Assembly: GCA_039815145.1 (NCBI GenBank) | Contig: JBCBZW010000016.1 | Coordinates: forward strand, 1 to 64,000 | From: Pseudomonadota bacterium | GTDB lineage: Bacteria > Pseudomonadota > Gammaproteobacteria > Steroidobacterales > JBCBZW01 | DNA: 64,000 nucleotides | Reading direction: 5' to 3' | Part shown: piece after piece, positions 8,839 through 17,300 of the stretch | Position numbering within the stretch: position 1 is the first letter of the stretch | Layout: each line of letters starts with the position of its first letter | The notes under the pieces: generated by a model | What the model was told of the DNA's origin: nothing | Databases searched by the model: none | The model's input: the letters and a program-made list of their open reading frames with translations, nothing else | Program-made: the position numbers and the translations under genes

Positions 8839-9912
8839 TCAGCTCACCACGGCGGCTACCGCCCGGTCTACCTCGGCGAATTGATACGGGTTCAGGGGGT
8901 CGTCACTGATCGACTCGAGGTCGAGCTCGAGGCCGAGGTTGAACTGCTCAGCCCACTCCAGGGCCAGCTCTAGGGCCACGTGGTCCTCGAGGGCGAAGCC
9001 GGTGGAGTCGAAGACCGTGAGGCGATCCTGGTGGGCCTGCATGGTAGCGGCCTGCTTGGTGATCTGCAGCAGATCCGGGCCGATCTGGTCCGCCTCCAAG
9101 CGCTGGCACTCGCCTTCCTTCATCGCCTGGGGCGAGTAGTCGGGGCACACGAGGGCGCGCTGGAGCAGGGTGAGGGGTAGCTCGGTCTTACCGGGGAAGT
9201 CCGCGCCCACGGCGTTCACGTGCAGGCCCGGCTGGCAGTGGCCGTCGTCCACCACCGGGCCGGCGCCGGCGGCCACGGACGTGGCGGTGACGAGCATGTC
9301 CGAGCGCGCCAGGATCTGCGCGCCCGTGGCCGGCGCGATCTCCAGCGGTCGCGGCGACAGGCCCGCGACACGCTGGGCGAAGGAGGCCACGGCGGCCGGG
9401 TCCACGTCGTAGATCAGCACCTGCTCCAGGGGGAAGCAGCGGCTCAAAGCGTGCACGTGACACACGGCTTGCGCGCCGACACCGACGATGCCGAGGACGC
9501 GACTGTCCGGCCGCGCCAGAATCTGGCTCGCCACCGCCGAGGCCGCCGCCGTGCGCACGGCGGTGAGGAAGGTGGCATCGCTGAGGCCGATCAGATGGCC
9601 CGTGTCCGTGTCGTAGGCACCGACCGTGGAGAGGATCGTCGGCAGCTGGAAGGCGCTCGGGTTACGGGGGTGGTAGCCCACCATCTTCACCGTCACCCGA
9701 CGCCCCGCCTCCATCACCGGCATCCACTCGATCAGGCCCACCCGCGGTTGCTCGTAGGTGTAGCCATCGCGCACGCGCACCTCGAAGCGCTGCGGGTCGA
9801 ACTCGCGACAGGTCTCGGCCAAGCGTTCGATCATGCGGTCCATGATCTCGTCCAGTCCGACCTTGGCGACCAGCGCCGCGAGGTCCTGGCTTCTTATTAT
9901 TCTCGTCTTCAT
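8839..9912 (-). CDS. Ornithine cyclodeaminase / mu-crystallin family protein
   Basis: 357 aa from the ATG at 9912; another ATG at 9930 would add six residues, but its GAGG directly abuts the start, whereas GGGA lies six bases before 9912. The Rossmann motif GIVGVGAQAVCHVHAL and the family segments VKMVGYHPRNPSAF and LTAVRTAAASAVA are clear. The founding enzyme turns L-ornithine into L-proline and ammonia with bound NAD. A dedicated proline supply makes sense directly upstream of the prolyl dehydrogenase, ligase and carrier. Other family members act as imine reductases or make unusual amino acids in siderophore clusters (SbnB), so proline formation is an inference from context. The TonB receptor upstream ends 20 nt before this start. 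Confidence 0.82.
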   Translation of the reverse strand: MKTRIIRSQDLAALVAKVGLDEIMDRMIERLAETCREFDPQRFEVRVRDGYTYEQPRVGLIEWMPVMEAGRRVTVKMVGYHPRNPSAFQLPTILSTVGAYDTDTGHLIGLSDATFLTAVRTAAASAVASQILARPDSRVLGIVGVGAQAVCHVHALSRCFPLEQVLIYDVDPAAVASFAQRVAGLSPRPLEIAPATGAQILARSDMLVTATSVAAGAGPVVDDGHCQPGLHVNAVGADFPGKTELPLTLLQRALVCPDYSPQAMKEGECQRLEADQIGPDLLQITKQAATMQAHQDRLTVFDSTGFALEDHVALELALEWAEQFNLGLELDLESISDDPLNPYQFAEVDRAVAAVVS

Positions 9913-9932
9913 GACCTGTCCCGGTTCCATCC

Positions 9933-12071
9933 TCAGAACCGCAAGGTGAACGTTGCCCTTAGCTGGCGCGGCTCCACCTGGTGAATGTGCACGTCTTCCA
10001 CGCCCTCACCACTGCTGCCCACGCCGCAGACCGCTTGCGGGTCCGTGGGCAGGCAGGAGGCGAAGAAGTAGGAGATGTCCGGATCGTTGGAGTCGAAGAG
10101 GTTGAAGGCATCGACGGCCACTTCGAAGCGCTGGCGACGGTAGCCGGCACGCAGGTTAACCACCGAGGTGGAATCCGCCATCACACTGCCGTCTTCGGTC
10201 AGGGGGCTGTCGCCGAAGTGGCGGAAGTAGATACCGCCGAAGGGGCCGCTCGGCAGATCGAAGCTGAAGCCACTGGTGATCACCCGACCGACCGAGCCCG
10301 GGATCTCATCGCCGTTGTCGAACTCCGAGTCCGTGAAGGCGATGTCCGCGTCGAAGGTGAGGAACTCGTTGATGCGGTAGAAGTTGCTCCACTCCACACC
10401 GACGCGACGGGAGGACCCGCTCGGCTCGGTGGTGCCGGCATCACCGACGAACAACAGCTCCGAATCGAGCTCCAGCCACCAGACGGCAAGGGTGGATTGC
10501 AGGCCGGGGATGATCGCCGTGCGCACACCGATCTCCGCGCCGCGCGACTGCACCAGCGGCGTGACCGGATCGGCGGGCTCGCCGCTGGCCGGATCGATGC
10601 GCGTGACCGTGCCGCGGGCGTCGTTGCTGTGGAAGGCCTCGCCGGCGTTCAGGTAGATCTCCGTCTCACGGAAGGGGCCGAACACGAGGGTGGCCTTGGG
10701 CTGCACGAGGCCGTCGCTCTCATCGCCCACGTTGGCGGCGATGTTGCTCTCGTCGATGTCGAACCAGTACTGGTTGGCGCGCAGACCCAAGGTCGTGCGC
10801 ATCCAGGGCGTGAGCTCGATGGTGGTGTCGGCGTAGACGCCGATGTTGGTCTGGCTGCCCTCGTCCTCACGCACGGTGGAGATCGGGTTACGGGCCTGGC
10901 TGCGCAGCAGCGCGACGTCGTAGATCTCATCGTGGCGCAGCTGCGTGCCCACGCGGGTGGTCCACGGGCGGCCGAACAGCTCGTTGGTGAACTCGTACTC
11001 GAAGTTACCGCCCACGATCAGGCGACGATCGCGCTGGGTGATCTGATCGCCGTTCTCGGGATCGTCGAGGAAGTAGGTGAAATTCGAGAACAGCTCGAAG
11101 TCCGAGGCGACGGCGTAGGCGTTGCCGCGGAAGCCGCCTCCATTAGGCGGATCACCGGCAAACTCGAAGTTGAGGCTGTAGCGCTCGCTCTCACCGCCGA
11201 GGGTGGGATCGATGTTACCTAAGGGGCTGATCAGGCCCTGCTCGATGGCGCGCGCGGGCACCTGATCCGTGGAGTTCCAGTCGGCCGCGTAGACGGATCC
11301 GGACAGGGACAGGAAGGTGTCGCCGACGTGGCCGGAGATGCGCGCAAAGGCGTTGAGCTTCTGGGCGTCGTTGTCGAGCTCCCAGGGGCCGTCGTACTGC
11401 TCCAGCTCCAGCGCGCCGAGGATGTTGGCATCGCCAGCAAACTGCTTCGAGCCGGCGAGCACCGCGCGGTAGAAGCCGAACTCGCCCACGGTGGCTTCGA
11501 TGACAGGCGCCGCCAGGGAGTCCTTCAGGTTGTAGCGCGCGTAGCCGGCGGACGAGAAGTCGCCGATGTCCGCGTAGTAAGGGCCCTTGCCGAAATCGAC
11601 CGTCTGCACCAGCTCGGGGATGATCGGGTTGAGGTCGAGGTAACCCTGACCGTGGCCATGGGTGGGCAGGTTGAGCGGAATACCGTCGACGAAGCCCGCA
11701 AAGTCCGTGCCGTGGTCGAGGTTGAAGCCGCGCAGGAAGTACTGGTTTGCCTTGCCGGGCCCGGAGTGTTGGGTCACGGCGGCGCCGGGAATCGCTTCGA
11801 GCAGCTCACCCACGCGCAGGGTGGGGCGCGCCGCGAGGTCGTCCTGGCCGATGAATCCCTGGGACGCCGATGAGGCGACGCCGATCAGGCTCGTGGAGCG
11901 GCCGGTGACGACCACCTCTTCGTCCACTTCCTCTTCGTGGGCGTGGGCGCCGACGGCGCTCAACAGGGAAGCGGTGAGTATCACGCTGGCGATGTGCCGC
12001 AGCGCAATAGGAGAGCTCGAGTTCGCAGTAACGTCGTCCGGTCTGGCGCCGGATACTTGGGCAAAACGCAC
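9933..12071 (-). CDS. TonB-dependent outer-membrane receptor, first gene of the NRPS operon
   Basis: 712 aa. A hydrophobic signal-like segment lies unusually far in (about residues 28-45, ending in AHA), followed by the TonB-box-like EEVVVTGR, a plug domain with LRGFNLDHGTDFAGF and LPTHGHGQGYLDLN, and a barrel ending in ...FTLRF, as outer-membrane proteins do. The His-rich loop THGHGQ and the HAHEEE at the mature N-terminus suggest contact with a metal or metal complex, but this is not proof. The next gene starts within 20 nt, so receptor and biosynthetic genes look like one transcript. That pairing is typical of siderophore or other metallophore operons, in which the receptor recovers the loaded product. 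The only start visible is 12071; a shorter protein is possible. Confidence 0.88.
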   Translation of the reverse strand: MRFAQVSGARPDDVTANSSSPIALRHIASVILTASLLSAVGAHAHEEEVDEEVVVTGRSTSLIGVASSASQGFIGQDDLAARPTLRVGELLEAIPGAAVTQHSGPGKANQYFLRGFNLDHGTDFAGFVDGIPLNLPTHGHGQGYLDLNPIIPELVQTVDFGKGPYYADIGDFSSAGYARYNLKDSLAAPVIEATVGEFGFYRAVLAGSKQFAGDANILGALELEQYDGPWELDNDAQKLNAFARISGHVGDTFLSLSGSVYAADWNSTDQVPARAIEQGLISPLGNIDPTLGGESERYSLNFEFAGDPPNGGGFRGNAYAVASDFELFSNFTYFLDDPENGDQITQRDRRLIVGGNFEYEFTNELFGRPWTTRVGTQLRHDEIYDVALLRSQARNPISTVREDEGSQTNIGVYADTTIELTPWMRTTLGLRANQYWFDIDESNIAANVGDESDGLVQPKATLVFGPFRETEIYLNAGEAFHSNDARGTVTRIDPASGEPADPVTPLVQSRGAEIGVRTAIIPGLQSTLAVWWLELDSELLFVGDAGTTEPSGSSRRVGVEWSNFYRINEFLTFDADIAFTDSEFDNGDEIPGSVGRVITSGFSFDLPSGPFGGIYFRHFGDSPLTEDGSVMADSTSVVNLRAGYRRQRFEVAVDAFNLFDSNDPDISYFFASCLPTDPQAVCGVGSSGEGVEDVHIHQVEPRQLRATFTLRF

Positions 12072-12202
12072 GTCCGTGTCCTCTGTGTGATTCGTGCCTG
12101 GTCCTTATTCGTCCGCCAGGCCGCGTCCGATCCTTGTGAGTCCCACTCTACGGCCAAGATGTGGCATTAAGGCGACGAACGGTCGTTTATACGCGAACAA
12201 CG

Positions 12203-12218
12203 ACGGCAGTCCTGCCGT
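12203..12218. promoter_or_regulatory. Perfect 7-2-7 palindrome upstream of the receptor-NRPS operon
   Basis: ACGGCAG, two bases, then CTGCCGT. It lies ~130 bp before the receptor start and ~70 bp after the stop of the class V PLP enzyme, with TATAAA at 12191-12186 (minus strand) beside it. It may be an operator for the biosynthetic operon. It could equally be a short terminator hairpin for the genes upstream, since a mildly T-rich stretch follows on the minus strand. I see no Fur-type box in the 216-bp gap. Confidence 0.4.
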
Positions 12219-12287
12219 AGCGACAGCTATTGCGGCGGTTATGTTCGATCGGTGGGCGTTTCGGCAACCAACGCCGCTAGGCGAGCG

Positions 12288-13475
12288 TTAACAGAGGGGA
12301 TGCAGGGACGCGATGAGACGCTCGATTTCCGAGGGCGTATTGAAATAATGCACGGACGCTCGCACCACCGCCGTGAGACCCCGGCGCTCGAACCACACCA
12401 GGTTGCCGGACCCGCTCGCGACGGACACGTTGACCCCGCACTTGCCCAGGCCCGCCTTGATCGCCTCCGCCTCGCGCCCCGCGACGGTGAAGGTGACGAT
12501 GCCGCAGCGCTCATGACCACCGTCCACCACGTCCACCCCAGGGACGGTGCCCAAGGCGCTGCGCAGAGCCTCGGCGAGTTCCTGCACCCGCGAATAGATC
12601 GCGGGCAGGCCGAGGTCACAGGCGTAGCGCATGGCCACGGCGAGGCCGGCCTGGCCGGCGCAGTAGCGCTCCCAGCATTCGAAGCGGCGCGCGTCGTCGC
12701 GCATCGTGAACCGCTCCGGCGAGGTCAGAACGGCGGCATGCTGGTCGAGAAAGGGCGGGTCCAGGCGATCCAGGAACTCGCGCCGTACATAGAGCAGGCC
12801 CGTGCCCCGCGGACCGCGCAGGTACTTCCGCCCGGTGCCGGAGAGCATGTCGCAGCCGAGCGCTTGCACATCCACCGGCATCTGGCCGAGGGACTGGCAG
12901 GCATCGAGGAGGTAGGGCACGTCGTGGGCACGCGCCAGGGCGCCCACCTCAGCCGCCGGGTTCACTAGGCCGTTGCCCGTGGGCACGTGACTCAGGGCGA
13001 TCAGCTTCACCGGTCGGCTGCGATCGCCCAGGCGACGCTCCAACCAACCCAGATCCACCACCCCAGCCTCGTCATCGGCCATGAACTCGACGGCAAAGCC
13101 TCGACGCGCGGCCTGGTGCTGGAGCGCGATCACGTTGGAGCCGTACTCGCTGAGCGGCGCCAGCACCGTATCGCCCGATCCTAAGGCCAGACCGTAGAAG
13201 GCCATGTTCCACCCGCGGGTCGCGTTTTCCACGTAGGCGACCTCCTCCGTCCGGCAGTTCAGCAGCTCCGCGGCGGCCAGGTAGAAGTCTTCGAGCTCGT
13301 GGCGCCGCGTGGCCTCCACCTCGTAGCCACCGCGCCGCTCTTCGTCGCGCAGCCAATCCGTAAGGCGATCCACCACTCGCGCGGGCATCAGCGACGCACC
13401 GGCGTTGTTGAAGTGGCAGCTGTGCTCCAGCCCGCGCGTATCGCGGCGCACGCGCGCCAGGGGGAATTCGCTCAC
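12288..13475 (-). CDS. Class V aminotransferase-fold PLP enzyme (cysteine desulfurase / isopenicillin-N-epimerase superfamily)
   Basis: 395 aa from a GTG start at 13475 that overlaps the upstream transporter stop by 4 bp (GTGA); a longer frame exists but would run deep into that gene. The PLP-site features are LSHVPTGNG (~161-169), DACQ (Asp191, Gln194) and SGTGRKYLRGPRGTG, in which Lys217 should form the Schiff base. The fold covers cysteine desulfurases, selenocysteine lyases, C-S lyases such as EgtE, and epimerases. I do not see the mobile-loop cysteine typical of desulfurases, so a C-S lyase or another beta-elimination activity is as likely. Being coupled to an exporter and close to a PP-loop NRPS, a role in sulfur or amino-acid chemistry is possible but unproved. 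Confidence 0.8.
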   Translation of the reverse strand: MSEFPLARVRRDTRGLEHSCHFNNAGASLMPARVVDRLTDWLRDEERRGGYEVEATRRHELEDFYLAAAELLNCRTEEVAYVENATRGWNMAFYGLALGSGDTVLAPLSEYGSNVIALQHQAARRGFAVEFMADDEAGVVDLGWLERRLGDRSRPVKLIALSHVPTGNGLVNPAAEVGALARAHDVPYLLDACQSLGQMPVDVQALGCDMLSGTGRKYLRGPRGTGLLYVRREFLDRLDPPFLDQHAAVLTSPERFTMRDDARRFECWERYCAGQAGLAVAMRYACDLGLPAIYSRVQELAEALRSALGTVPGVDVVDGGHERCGIVTFTVAGREAEAIKAGLGKCGVNVSVASGSGNLVWFERRGLTAVVRASVHYFNTPSEIERLIASLHPLC

Positions 13476-14377
13476 GCCGTCTTCTCCTGCGAAGGGGTGG
13501 GTGGCGACGCCGGACGCCGCAGAATCACCACGTTGCCGAGGAGGGCCAGTGACACCCCCGCCAGCAGCCAAGGCGTCACCGCGAGGCCCTCGAACAGCGC
13601 CGACAAGATCAGGGCCACGATCGGGAACATGACCACCACGTACCCGGCCCGATGGGCGCCGATGCGGCCGAGCAGGGTGAGGTAGGTGCCGAAGGCGATG
13701 ACTGAGCCGAACACCGCCAGGTACACCAATGAGATCACGTAGGCGGGGGAGGTATCGAAGGTGAATTCATCCCCGCGCAGGAGGGCGAACAGGAGTTGGC
13801 CCAGGGCGCCATAGGCCATACCCCAGGCGTTGCTCTGCACGACCGGCAGCGACTGGCGAGATCCCCACTGGGCCGCCATGTTGCCGAAGGAGGCGATCGT
13901 CGCCCCGAGCAGCGAGTACATGACCCCGAGCATGACGCTGCCGCTGAAACCCGTGGTCGCCAGCTCCGGCCAGAACAGCACCACGACGCCCGCCAGCCCC
14001 AAGACCGCACCCCACCACACCCTGGCCTCGATGTGGGTGCCGAAGATGAGGCGTGCGTTGATGATGTTCATCCACAGAAGCATGGAGAACAGGATGGCAT
14101 TCAGAGCGGAGCTGATATGGAACTGCGCCTGGTAGGCCGCTGCGTAGTTAAGACCGAACAGGAGCAGACCGAGGAGCAGGAACACGCGATGGGCGCGCCA
14201 CCCGAAGGCCATCGGCAGGCCACGCCACCAGCACCAGGCGAAGAGCACGGCCGCGGCCAGCACGTAGCGGTAGACCAGCGACACCGCCGGACTCACCTCA
14301 CCGAGCTGAAACTCGATGGCGAACCAGGTCGACCCCCAGATCAATACCGATGATAGGTAGAGGAAGAGGTCGCTCAC
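13472..14377 (-). CDS. EamA/DMT-family transporter, ten-helix inner-membrane exporter
   Basis: 301 aa with about ten hydrophobic helices in two repeats of the drug/metabolite transporter fold. The N-terminus ([22 protein letters not shown]) shows the usual EamA start, and the family length of ~300 matches. Members export amino acids, metabolites or drugs, or import a few nutrients; the substrate cannot be read from sequence. The GTG start overlaps the uvrA stop by 4 bp, and its own stop overlaps the start of the PLP enzyme by 4 bp, so the three genes are translated together. Because the trio lies directly upstream of an NRPS operon on the same strand, export of the product or a precursor is worth considering. 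Confidence 0.85.
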   Translation of the reverse strand: MSDLFLYLSSVLIWGSTWFAIEFQLGEVSPAVSLVYRYVLAAAVLFAWCWWRGLPMAFGWRAHRVFLLLGLLLFGLNYAAAYQAQFHISSALNAILFSMLLWMNIINARLIFGTHIEARVWWGAVLGLAGVVVLFWPELATTGFSGSVMLGVMYSLLGATIASFGNMAAQWGSRQSLPVVQSNAWGMAYGALGQLLFALLRGDEFTFDTSPAYVISLVYLAVFGSVIAFGTYLTLLGRIGAHRAGYVVVMFPIVALILSALFEGLAVTPWLLAGVSLALLGNVVILRRPASPPTPSQEKTA

Positions 14378-17300
14378 GCGCCTCGCTCGCTCAGGAACTC
14401 ACGCAGGGCCACCCCTGTGAGCGACGCCCGCTTACGGGCCGCCACCGCCTCCGGCGTGCCCCGGGCCACGATGCGCCCGCCCCCTTCCCCGCCCTCGGGG
14501 CCGAGGTCGATCACCCAGTCCGCCTCGGCGATCACGTCCAGGTTGTGCTCGATCACGATCACCGTGTTGCCCGCATCCACCAGGCGGTGGAGCACGCGGA
14601 TCAGCTTCTCCACATCGGCCATGTGCAGGCCCACGGTAGGCTCGTCGAGCACGTAGAGCGTGCGCGGCAGGGTGCGACGTGAGCGCCCGCCCGGCGCGGC
14701 GCGGGCGAGCTCGAGCTGCTCGATGCTCGGCGCCTTCGCCAGCTCCGTCACCAGCTTGATCCGCTGTGCTTCGCCGCCGCTCAGGGTGGGGCTGCGTTGG
14801 CCGAGGGTGAGGTAACCCAAGCCCACGTCCTGCAGCAGGGTCAGGGTCTTGAACAGCTTCGGATGGGACTCGAAGAAGGGCGCCGCCTCATCGATGCTCA
14901 TCGCCAACACGTCGGCGATACTGCGCTCACGGTAGCGCACGGCGAGGGTCTCGCTGTTGAAGCGCGCGCCTTCGCAGCGCTCACAGCGCACTTCCACGTC
15001 CGGCAGGAAGTTCATCTCCACCTTGCGCACGCCCTGCCCTTCACAGGCCTCGCAGCGCCCGCCGCGCGTGTTGAAGGAGAAGCGGCTCGGCTGATAGCCG
15101 CGGATGCGTGCCTCGGCCGTGTCCGCATAGAGGCGACGGATGTAGTCGAAGATGCCGACGTAGGTGGCCGGGCAGGACCGTGGGGTCTTGCCGATCGGTG
15201 TCTGATCCACCTCCAGCACGCGATCGACGTGCTCCGTCCCGTCCAGAGACTCGCAACCGAAAAGCGTCGGCGCCTTACGCTTGCGACGCCCCGCCGCAGC
15301 GATGAGATTCGTCAGGTTACGGTAGAGCACGCCACGGACGAGGCTGCTCTTGCCGCTGCCGCTCACGCCGCTCACGCACACCAGGCGCTGGAGCGGCAGG
15401 TCCACGCTCACATCGCGCAGGTTGTTCGTGTGCGCGCCGGCGATGCTGAGGAACTGCTCCGCCTTGGGTCGCCGCGCCATGAGCGGATGCACCAGGGGGT
15501 TGGCAAGCAGCTGCCCGGTGACCGAGCGCTTGGCCTTCGCCACCTGCTTCGGCGTGCCCTGGGCCACGAGCTCACCGCCCCGGGAGCCAGCGCCGGGCCC
15601 TAAGTCGATCACATGGTCGGCAGCGCGGATCGTGTCCTCATCGTGCTCCACCACCACCACCGTGTTGCCCTTGCGCTGGAGTTGCTGGAGCGTGTCGAGG
15701 AGCATGGCGTTGTCGCGCGCGTGCAGGCCGATGGTGGGTTCGTCCAGGATGTAGCACACGCCGCGCAGGTTCGAGCCGAGCTGGGACGCCAGGCGCAGGC
15801 GCTGCGCCTCGCCACCGCTCAAGGTGGGCGCGGGGCGATCGAGGGCCAGGTAGCCGAGGCCCACCTGCTGCATGAAGTCGAGGCGCGCACGCAGCTCGGT
15901 GAGCACGTCGCGGGCGATATCCTCGTCGCGGCCGCTCAGCTTCAGGCGATTGAAGAAGGTGCTCGCCGCACCGACCGAGAGCCCCGCGAGGTCGGCGATC
16001 GAATGGTCGCGGAAGCGCACACTGAGCGCTTCGCGGCGCAGGCGTTGACCATCGCAGCTGGGGCACACGTCGGGTTCCCCGTCGTCGGCCGCCGCTTCCG
16101 CCACCCAACTGACCTCTTCACCGCTGGCCTCCTCGTCGAAGTCGCGCAGCACCTGACCGGTGCCGAAGCAGCCCTCGCACCAGCCATGGCGCGAGTTGTA
16201 GGAGAACAGGCGCGGGTCGAGTTCCGGGAAGCTCGTGCCGCAGCCGGGGCATGCGCGCCGGGTGGAGTAGAGTGCCTCGTCGGCTCGGGTCGCAGCCGTG
16301 GCCTTTTTTCTGCCTTTTTTGGGCGCGGCATCAGCCACGGGCGCGATGCGGGCGAGACCGCCGCCGTGCTCCATCGCCTCGCGCAAGGCGTCGCGCAGGG
16401 TCTCACGATTACCGGCCTGCACCTTGAGCTGGCGCACGGGCAGATCGATGTCGTGCTCCTGGAAGCGCTTCAGGCGCGGCCAATCGTCGGTGGGCGTCAG
16501 CACGCCGTCGACGCGCAGCTGCTCGTAACCCTTACCCGACGCCCACTTGGCCAGGTCCGTGTAGTAGCCCTTGCGCGCCACCACCAGCGGGGCAAGCACG
16601 CTCACCTCCTGGCTGCGGTAGCGCGACAGCACCTGGCCGAGCACCGCGTCGAGGGTTTGCGGCTCGATCGCAAGGCCACAATCCGGGCAGTGGGCGGTGC
16701 CGAGCTTCACGAACAGCAGGCGCAGGAAGTGGTAGAGCTCGGTCATGGTGGCGACCGTGCTCTTGAAGCCGCCGCGGCTCGTGCGCTGCTCGATCGCCAC
16801 GGTGGGCGGGATGCCGTGGATAGCGTCCACGTCCGGCCGCGTGGAGGGCTGCACGAATTGGCGTGCGTAGGCGTTCAAGGACTCGAGGTAGCGACGCTGC
16901 CCCTCGCCGAACAGGATATCGAAGGCGACCGTGCTCTTGCCGCTGCCGCTGACGCCGGTGATCACTGTGAATCGATCGCGCGGCACTTCCACGTTCACAC
17001 CCTTGAGATTGTGCTCACGGGCGTTGCGGATACCGATCGCCTGGGCGCGCTTGGCACGCGCCGGTGCTTTCCTGGCGGCGGCAGGTGAGCGCTTGGCTTT
17101 GGCGGCGGCGCGCAGGGCCGCGTCCGCGTTGCGCAGAGACGTGCCTGTGTGTGAGTCACGCGCCTTGCGTACGGCCGCCGGGGTACCGGCGAACACGACC
17201 TCGCCGCCAGCGCTGCCGCCCTCGGGCCCCAGGTCGACCAACCAATCGGCCGCGTTGATCACATCGAGATTGTGTTCGATCACGACCAGCGACCCGCCGT

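Noticed and set aside
12288-13475. Class V PLP enzyme as a dedicated cysteine desulfurase feeding sulfur to the NRPS PP-loop domain
   Set aside because: Attractive, but no desulfurase-type catalytic Cys is visible and the gene is coupled to the exporter and uvrA, not to the NRPS operon. Kept only as a possibility.
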